NCBI RefSeq assembly: GCF_002873455.1
Contig: NZ_MCUN01000046.1
Location: 1 to 64,000, forward strand
Source: Vibrio splendidus
Lineage (GTDB): Bacteria; Pseudomonadota; Gammaproteobacteria; Enterobacterales; Vibrionaceae
Length of the DNA stretch: 64,000 bases
Direction of reading: 5' to 3'
The notes below the pieces were generated by a model. That model was not told where the DNA came from. It worked only from the letters and a program-made list of their open reading frames with translations, and ran no database searches. Of this stretch, positions 58,953 to 64,000 are shown piece after piece. The position numbers and the translations under genes are program-made. Numbering within the stretch: the first letter of the stretch is position 1; every line of letters starts with the position of its first letter.

Positions 58953-59357
58953 CTAGTTGAACCCTGCCTCTTTTCTTTCAAGTAAGGCTTTGATTGAACG
59001 TTCGGCGAGTTCAAGTAATTCTTCAACTTGAAGAAATGCGGCATCATGAGACTGTTCTAAACATTGTTTTTCTAGATCGCGAGATAACTCACCCAAGGGA
59101 CGGTTACCTAGTGATAGCGCTGTGCTTCCGAGCGTGTGGACCTCAAATTCAAGTGTTTGAGCGTCTTTTTGATTGGCCGCTTCTTTTATAGCAACCAATC
59201 GTGTTTGTGATTCTTCGACATAATGGTCGATCAAGATCGGGATAATCTCCGCACTTGTATCTCGAATCATTTGCTCCAGAACGCTTTCATCAACAAGCCG
59301 GTTAACTTCTTGTGAGTTTAGATCTGCAGGTGTGTCTGACGTTAAAGTGGAATTCAT
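58953..59357 (-). CDS. HPt phosphotransfer protein
   Basis: A 134-residue histidine phosphotransfer protein. The phosphorylated His is in EFEVHTLGSTALSLGNRPLG (about residues 70-89); DESVLEQMIRDTSAEIIPI precedes it as the first helix of the bundle. It is LuxU-like in size and role and lies 248 bp from the regulator gene on the same strand. It probably relays phosphate from a hybrid kinase encoded elsewhere to the response regulator. Confidence 0.9.
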   Translation of the reverse strand: MNSTLTSDTPADLNSQEVNRLVDESVLEQMIRDTSAEIIPILIDHYVEESQTRLVAIKEAANQKDAQTLEFEVHTLGSTALSLGNRPLGELSRDLEKQCLEQSHDAAFLQVEELLELAERSIKALLERKEAGFN

Positions 59358-59396
59358 CAAACTAAGTCCTTTTTTGAGCCTAATATCCGTGAGTAA

Positions 59397-59676
59397 AGGG
59401 GCTGTTGACCTTTCGTGGTTAAGTTTTGTTCGAGATAAAATCGTTTTAGGTGCGGCGAAGAGTATGTAGCCTAGTCATTCTAAGCAAATATTCTTCAACA
59501 AAGCATAAAACGATTTTTGTGGGGGCGCCTAGCTCGAACCCTTCGGGCAGCCCTTGTGGTTCATTTCTACTGCGTTAGAGACTTTTCATGTAGGCCAGCT
59601 ACACGTCAAAGCCTCTTCCTTGTATTAATTTTCCACAAGATGCTGCAAAACCCAGCTCGAAAGGTCAACAGCCCCT
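59397..59676. mobile_element. MITE-like element with 19-bp perfect terminal inverted repeats
   Basis: AGGGGCTGTTGACCTTTCG (59397-59415) and its perfect complement CGAAAGGTCAACAGCCCCT (59658-59676) bound a 280-bp non-coding unit. Inside, AAAATCGTTTTA and TAAAACGATTTT form a further inverted pair, and CTAGCTCGAACCCTTCGGGC makes a hairpin. Sequences like its centre recur in vibrio genomes to my memory. No transposase is encoded. It fills most of the gap between the HPt gene and the end of the proV operon. Confidence 0.7.
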
Positions 59677-59888
59677 ATTAAGTTTTAGTCATTTTCTAGA
59701 ATAATTTCAACTGCTTGCCGTATAAATAGAGCAATTAAATGCCTTATCACCCGTGTTGTCACTATGTTTGTGACAAACCTAACGAACTGATTTAACGCTG
59801 TTTTCTCTTATTAAATATAAACTTAGGTGCCTATAAAGCGTAAAGTGCGCATAGAGTGCATGAGAAAACTCGGGCGATACGCATAAAA

Positions 59889-59922
59889 AAGACCACTGAG
59901 GTTAGATAACAACAGTGGCCTT
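59889..59922 (-). terminator. Rho-independent terminator of proXWV
   Basis: AAGACCACTG and CAGTGGCCTT form a 10-bp stem with one wobble and on the minus strand run into TTTTTT. It lies 49 bp beyond the proV stop. Confidence 0.85.
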
Positions 59923-59970
59923 AGATCATATTAAGAGATTTGTATCAGATTAAAATAACGACGAATGGAA

Positions 59971-61203
59971 CTAAGAAGCTTTATCAATTTTTGGCTTTGG
60001 GTCGACTTCAACTTCTTCCTCGCTACTTTCAGAGAAGATATCTGCAACGGCGCTTCTCTCTAATTCACCCTTTAGATTGCCTTCTTCGTCGACAACTGGA
60101 AGGGAGTAGTCACAGGACATAGTGTCTGGAAGTACTTCTTCAATTACCGCATCAGGTAAAACAGCAGGTACCTCTTCGTAAATCTCGTCGCTGAAGTCGT
60201 GGACAGAGGCATCTTCAACCGCATCTTGTAGGCTCTCTTGAGTCACTAAACCTTGATAGCCTTCGTCCGTTACGTGGTAAGCGTAGTCGTTTTTCAGCAT
60301 CTTCATTTGTGCCAAAGCACCTTCAATCGTTTCTGAGGTGATTCGATAAAGAGGGGGCTGCATAACCGTTTCAACCGTCAATGCACGAGCACGGTTTACG
60401 TCTTTAACGAACGCCTCTACATAGTCATCGGCTGGATTCAGTAGAATTTCATGTGGCGTACCTTGTTGTATCAACTCGCCATCTTTCAAGATTGCGATTC
60501 GATCACCAAGGCGGAGTGCTTCGTCCAAATCATGGGTGATGAAAACAATCGTCTTATGAAGTTTCTCCTGCAGTTCAATGAGTTGATCTTGCATTTCACT
60601 TCGAATCAAAGGGTCGAGCGCAGAAAACGCTTCATCCATTAACAATATTTCTGCGTTAGTACACAGTGCACGAGAAAGCCCTACACGTTGTTGTTGACCG
60701 CCAGAAAGCTGAGCAGGATATTGCTTACCGTATCCTTTCAACCCCACTGTTTCTAACCATTCATTGGCTTTTGCTAAACGGTCTTCTTTTTTGATGCCTT
60801 GTACTTCCAACCCGTACGCAACGTTTTCTACCACAGTGCGATGAGGCATTAACCCAAAGCGTTGAAATACCATCGACATTTTATGGCGACGGAACTCTTC
60901 TAATTGCTTGGTATTCAGGCTCATAACATCGATGCCTTCAACCATGATCTTCCCTTGAGTTGGGTCAATTAAACGGTTGAAGTGGCGAATCAAAGTGGAC
61001 TTCCCTGAACCAGAAAGCCCCATGATAACGAAGATTTCACCACGGTTAATCTCAAGGTTAATCTCTTTCAAACCGACGGTGTGCCCGGTATCTGCCAATA
61101 TGTCGTCTTTTTGGTCACCGTTCTGAACTCGATCCATAACAGATAAAGGTTTTGGTCCAAACACTTTGTATAGACCACTAATTTCAATCAATGGTTTAGT
61201 CAT
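59971..61203 (-). CDS. proV: glycine betaine/proline ABC transporter ATPase ProV
   Basis: A 410-residue OpuA/ProV ATPase. Walker A is GLSGSGKSTLIRHFN, the signature LSGGQQQRVGLSRAL and Walker B ILLMDEAFSALDPLIR. The C-terminal half (about 280-370) is a CBS-domain pair that senses ionic strength in this family. An acidic tail (EEEVEVDPKPKIDKAS) ends it. Start MTKPLIEISGLYKVFG at ATG 61203 behind TTGGAGG is preferred over a longer in-frame extension. It overlaps proW by 8 bp and energises osmoprotectant uptake. Confidence 0.93.
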   Translation of the reverse strand: MTKPLIEISGLYKVFGPKPLSVMDRVQNGDQKDDILADTGHTVGLKEINLEINRGEIFVIMGLSGSGKSTLIRHFNRLIDPTQGKIMVEGIDVMSLNTKQLEEFRRHKMSMVFQRFGLMPHRTVVENVAYGLEVQGIKKEDRLAKANEWLETVGLKGYGKQYPAQLSGGQQQRVGLSRALCTNAEILLMDEAFSALDPLIRSEMQDQLIELQEKLHKTIVFITHDLDEALRLGDRIAILKDGELIQQGTPHEILLNPADDYVEAFVKDVNRARALTVETVMQPPLYRITSETIEGALAQMKMLKNDYAYHVTDEGYQGLVTQESLQDAVEDASVHDFSDEIYEEVPAVLPDAVIEEVLPDTMSCDYSLPVVDEEGNLKGELERSAVADIFSESSEEEVEVDPKPKIDKAS

Positions 61204-62095
61204 GCTTGAATCCTCCAAGGTGCGCATTGGTTCTTCTCGCGTAAGCTTGTGAAGCTCGGTCAAAAAGGATCGCGAGGGCAACAATGGCAAAACCATTCAT
61301 CAGGCCTAATGTGAAGTATTGGTTGGTAATAGATTTAAGAACCGGTTGGCCTAAGCCTTTAACACCGATCATAGAGGCAATGACCACCATAGACAGTGCC
61401 ATCATGATGGTTTGGTTGATACCCGCCATGATAGTTGGCATCGCTAGAGGAAGTTGAACACCCCATAAACGTTGTTTCTTGCTAGCACCAAAGGCAGTAG
61501 CGGCTTCTAGTACTTCTTTATCGACTAAGCGTATTCCGAGGTTGGTTAAACGAATCACTGGTGGGATAGCGTAGATAACCACGGCGATCAGCCCTGGAAT
61601 TTTACCGATTCCGAGTAGCATCACGACTGGGATCAAGTAAACGAATGCCGGCATGGTCTGCATAATATCAAGCATAGGCGTAACGATTGATTGAGCTCGA
61701 TTTGAACGTGCCATCGCGATGCCAATTGGAATGCCTAGGAATATCGAAACCAAGGTACATACTGTGATAATACTGAGTGTCCGCATGGTGTCTTCCCACA
61801 TTCCGAAATAACCAATAAGGAGCAGGGAAACCACACAACCCAAAGCCAACTTCCAAGAACGGCTCGCGGCGTAGACAAGGCTTGTACACACTGCGAGGAC
61901 GATAATCCAAGGGGTTGAGATAAGAAGTTTTTCAAACCAAACAAGGAATGAGAGAAGAGGGTCAAATAGAGATTCAATCATTTCACCGTATTCACGAGAG
62001 AATTCACGGTATGCGCCATCTAGCGTCTTTTTTATGGTTCGTAAATCAGCGCGTTCCATCTCTGGAAAGCTTGATAACCAATTGCTGTCAGCCAT
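61196..62095 (-). CDS. proW: glycine betaine/proline ABC transporter permease ProW
   Basis: A 299-residue inner-membrane permease. The EAA loop reads LEAATAFGASKKQRLWGVQL (about residues 196-215), and the helices LDIMQTMPAFVYLIPVVMLL and MMALSMVVIASMIGVKGLGQ are typical of ProW/OpuAB. An N-terminal soluble stretch of about 55 residues precedes the first helix, as in ProW. It is co-translated with proV. Confidence 0.93.
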   Translation of the reverse strand: MADSNWLSSFPEMERADLRTIKKTLDGAYREFSREYGEMIESLFDPLLSFLVWFEKLLISTPWIIVLAVCTSLVYAASRSWKLALGCVVSLLLIGYFGMWEDTMRTLSIITVCTLVSIFLGIPIGIAMARSNRAQSIVTPMLDIMQTMPAFVYLIPVVMLLGIGKIPGLIAVVIYAIPPVIRLTNLGIRLVDKEVLEAATAFGASKKQRLWGVQLPLAMPTIMAGINQTIMMALSMVVIASMIGVKGLGQPVLKSITNQYFTLGLMNGFAIVALAILFDRASQAYARRTNAHLGGFKHD

Positions 62096-62267
62096 TTTAT
62101 ATCCTTATAGTTCGGAGCCACTTGTTCATGCGATGAGGTGTTCACCAATGAAAAGGGCTCCGAATCATGAATAACATCAAGTATAGCGACGTTATTTCCG
62201 TATTATTGAAGCGTAATGCTTAGTGCGCAGTGAGTATCAAAATACTGCCACTATTGGAATGCTGAAA

Positions 62268-63260
62268 TTAAAGCTCAGCTTCAACTTTCTTAGCGACTTC
62301 TTGAGAAACCCATGGGTGCCATACTTCCGGGAATTCACTCAAGAAATGAATACTCGCTTCTTCACCATCAGCTTGGTTGTCTTCCATCCATGCAAGAAGT
62401 GAGTTCATTTTTTCGTTAGTGAAACCACGTTTAGTAAAGTAGTCATAAGCTTCAGGTGCACGTGATGCAAAACTCTCAGTAGTAATAGTGTGGACAGGTG
62501 AAGGCGGGTACATGGTTGCTTTAGGTGAGTCGCAATCTTCTTTGGTGGTACAGTTAAGGAACTCTTCCTCATTAACGCCACTTCCAAAATCAACTTTAAC
62601 CATGTCGTATTTACCTAGAACAGCGGTTGGTGCCCAGTAGTAACCAAACCAAGCTTCTTCACGTTCATAAGCTTTTGCGATAGAGCCAGATAAGCCGGCA
62701 CTCGAACCAGGGTCAACAATGGTAAAACCACTGTTTTCTAACTCAAGAGCATTAAACAAGTTTCCAGCGCTGATCTGACAGTTCCAGCCTGCTGGACAGC
62801 TGTAGAATGCAGATGTATCTGGATCTTCAGGGTGTTTGAATAAGCTAGCGTTCTTGCGCACGCCTTCAATAGTTGCGATTTCAGGGTACTGTTTAACTAG
62901 GTAAGCCGGAACCCAAAAACCTTCTTCGCCGCCGTTCACAAGTGCTTTACCTGCGTAGCGAAGACGTTTTTCTGCAACACCCTTATCTAATGCGTCTTTT
63001 AAGCTGTTGCTCCAAAGTTCAGGGGCGACATCGGGCTGGCCTTTTTCGATCATAGATGTGCCAGTTGGCATCGTATCGCCAGGGATAAGTTCGGCATCAC
63101 ACCCATAACCATGTTCTAGGATGAATTGGTCAATATTGGCGATCAGTGTTGCAGAGTTCCAGTTCATATCTGCGATTGTTACGCTGCCACATTCTCCAGC
63201 GTTAGCATTACCGCTGGCTGCTGCTACTAACAAAAATACGGAGCTTAACTTGTATTTCAT
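62268..63260 (-). CDS. proX: glycine betaine-binding periplasmic protein ProX
   Basis: A 330-residue OpuAC/ProX-family receptor. Residues 1-22 are a signal peptide (ending GNANAGE). The aromatic ligand box appears as VTIADMNWNSATLIANIDQF and APELWSNSLKDA with further Trp in GEEGFWVPAYLV and EAWFGYYWAP (about residues 206-215), giving a cage for quaternary amines. Extra cysteines (YSCPAGWNC, LNCTTKEDCDS) suggest two disulfides, not present in E. coli ProX. First gene of the operon; the gap to proW is 172 bp. Confidence 0.92.
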   Translation of the reverse strand: MKYKLSSVFLLVAAASGNANAGECGSVTIADMNWNSATLIANIDQFILEHGYGCDAELIPGDTMPTGTSMIEKGQPDVAPELWSNSLKDALDKGVAEKRLRYAGKALVNGGEEGFWVPAYLVKQYPEIATIEGVRKNASLFKHPEDPDTSAFYSCPAGWNCQISAGNLFNALELENSGFTIVDPGSSAGLSGSIAKAYEREEAWFGYYWAPTAVLGKYDMVKVDFGSGVNEEEFLNCTTKEDCDSPKATMYPPSPVHTITTESFASRAPEAYDYFTKRGFTNEKMNSLLAWMEDNQADGEEASIHFLSEFPEVWHPWVSQEVAKKVEAEL

Positions 63261-63842
63261 ATTGAGTTTCCTTTCTCTTTAATAATACAACTAAGGTAAC
63301 CAAGGTAAATTGATTATCTAAATTGCTCGATGGTGATCCTTTCCGTGTATTTGAACCATTTGAGCAGAAGGAGGGATGGGTGAAGTTTGAATAGATAAAC
63401 GTGCAAAGTCTGTGAAGTGTGATTTGCCAATTCATCCACTGTGTTTCAACAGCCATCGGATAACTTTGTCAAACTATTACAAATTCGTCAAAAACCACCT
63501 CTAGTTATAATCTTAGGGAATAATCGTACGAATTCCATCTTTGATGCATTTTACATGGCACTTTAACCGTCTGTGTCACATTACCGCTAAAGTTAGGCAT
63601 GGGGCTGTTGATTTTTGAAGGGATTTAAAGGTGGTAAGACCATAATTGACGTGTGTGAAATGCGTTGAATGGTTTTTAAAATCGTATTTTTAACAATAAT
63701 TTCGCCAAAAACACCCAATTTAGTTCTGGAAGGCTAAGATCGAGTTCTAATAAAATAGCAGGCTGTCTTGGTATCAATGACAGCCATAAAACGGCACAGA
63801 AAAGTTATAGCTGTACAAGAAACCTATAGTGGAAGAGAAAAG
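63261..63842. other. intergenic region upstream of proX
   Basis: A 582-bp gap without a convincing gene. It would hold the osmotically controlled proX promoter; TTGACA-like hexamers occur on the minus strand near 63470 but no well-spaced -10 was found. GGGGCTGTTGA at 63602-63612 repeats the first 11 bases of the MITE end. A hairpin GGCTGTC/GACAGCC at 63761-63785 may end the edge gene. Confidence 0.5.
63761..63785 (-). terminator. weak terminator-like hairpin
   Basis: GGCTGTC and GACAGCC form a 7-bp stem with an 11-nt loop; the minus strand continues TGCTATTTTATT. It is 58 bp past the stop codon of the partial gene at the window edge. Confidence 0.45.
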
Positions 63843-64000
63843 TTACATTGGCAGGTTTAAAAACTCATTTTGATACAGCTTATTTGTCAAGCTATCGCGA
63901 AGTTTAGTTGGAAGGAATTTCATTCGATTGATTTGTCTTACCAAGTCTTGTGCAAAGCTAGGTGTTTGTTTCATGTTCATTACACTGCCCATTAGGTTGA
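63843..64000 (-). CDS. 3-prime end of an edge gene
   Basis: An open minus-strand frame enters from the window edge and stops at TAA 63843-63845. The visible part ends QTPSFAQDLVRQINRMKFLP, then TKLRDSLTNKLYQNEFLNLP and Met. Residues look like real coding sequence (balanced polar and hydrophobic, no in-frame stop over 52 codons), but the family cannot be named from so short a piece. The start lies outside the window, or at one of the internal ATGs if the gene is tiny. Confidence 0.45.
   Translation of the reverse strand, partial: NLMGSVMNMKQTPSFAQDLVRQINRMKFLPTKLRDSLTNKLYQNEFLNLPM

Noticed and set aside
27151..64000. CRISPR arrays and tRNA/rRNA genes
   Set aside because: Repeats of attC type are about 100 bp and separate genes, not spacers; no cloverleaf or rRNA-like sequence was recognised anywhere in the window.

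Overview
The window looks like a Vibrio chromosome, most likely from the Splendidus-type group. The evidence is moderate GC, VCR-like integron attC sites, PBPRA1643-type and other vibrio-typical small proteins, and a complete glutamate/arginine/betaine transport complement with vibrio-like sequences. The species and chromosome are inferences; no rRNA, tRNA or integron integrase is present.

Layout. (1) 0.1-12.7 kb: a run of short genes almost all on the + strand (five GNAT acetyltransferases, LysE exporter, VOC, HD hydrolase, DUF302, small P-loop kinase, NTF2-like, SDR, CatB-type acetyltransferase, Rof-like and three related zinc-ribbon miniproteins). This is cassette-like content, but recognisable attC sites are gone. 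(2) 12.8-24.9 kb: ordinary chromosomal genes: gltS, a patatin lipoprotein, a GST, a U32 peptidase/RNA hydroxylase relative, a thioesterase, an ABC exporter and the arginine uptake operon artPIQM. (3) 25.0-36.96 kb: a piece of chromosomal integron without its integrase. It starts at an IS91-type element that carries a tyrosine recombinase. At least seven attC sites separate cassettes of mostly unknown function, including an HNH-coiled-coil-membrane protein and a two-gene membrane/soluble cassette. Two attC sites are split by insertion sequences, one by IS3 (TSD CTG) and one by an IS1111-attC type IS110 element. A third holds the remnant of a chimeric IS110. (4) 36.9-40.5 kb: decayed cassettes with eroded attC sites and two pseudogenes, one of them ynfA. 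(5) 40.5-47.4 kb: a LysR-MFP-RND-OMF efflux operon. (6) 47.6-59.4 kb: an exopolysaccharide locus (initiating sugar transferase, glycosyltransferases, acyltransferase, Wzz-like and Wzy-like proteins) with a sigma-54 response regulator and an HPt protein. Two perfect and one near-perfect sigma-54 promoters lie in front of its transcription units. (7) 59.4-64 kb: a 280-bp MITE-like repeat, the betaine/proline transporter genes proVWX and the end of an edge gene.

How the parts work together. The regulator at 57.2-58.7 kb very probably drives the polysaccharide operons through the sigma-54 sites. The IS1111-type element carries, in its non-coding end, two short stretches matching the two sides of the attC site it sits in, as expected for a bridge-RNA guide aimed at attC. 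Several intergenic gaps hold 16-18-bp degenerate tandem repeats that no annotated feature explains.
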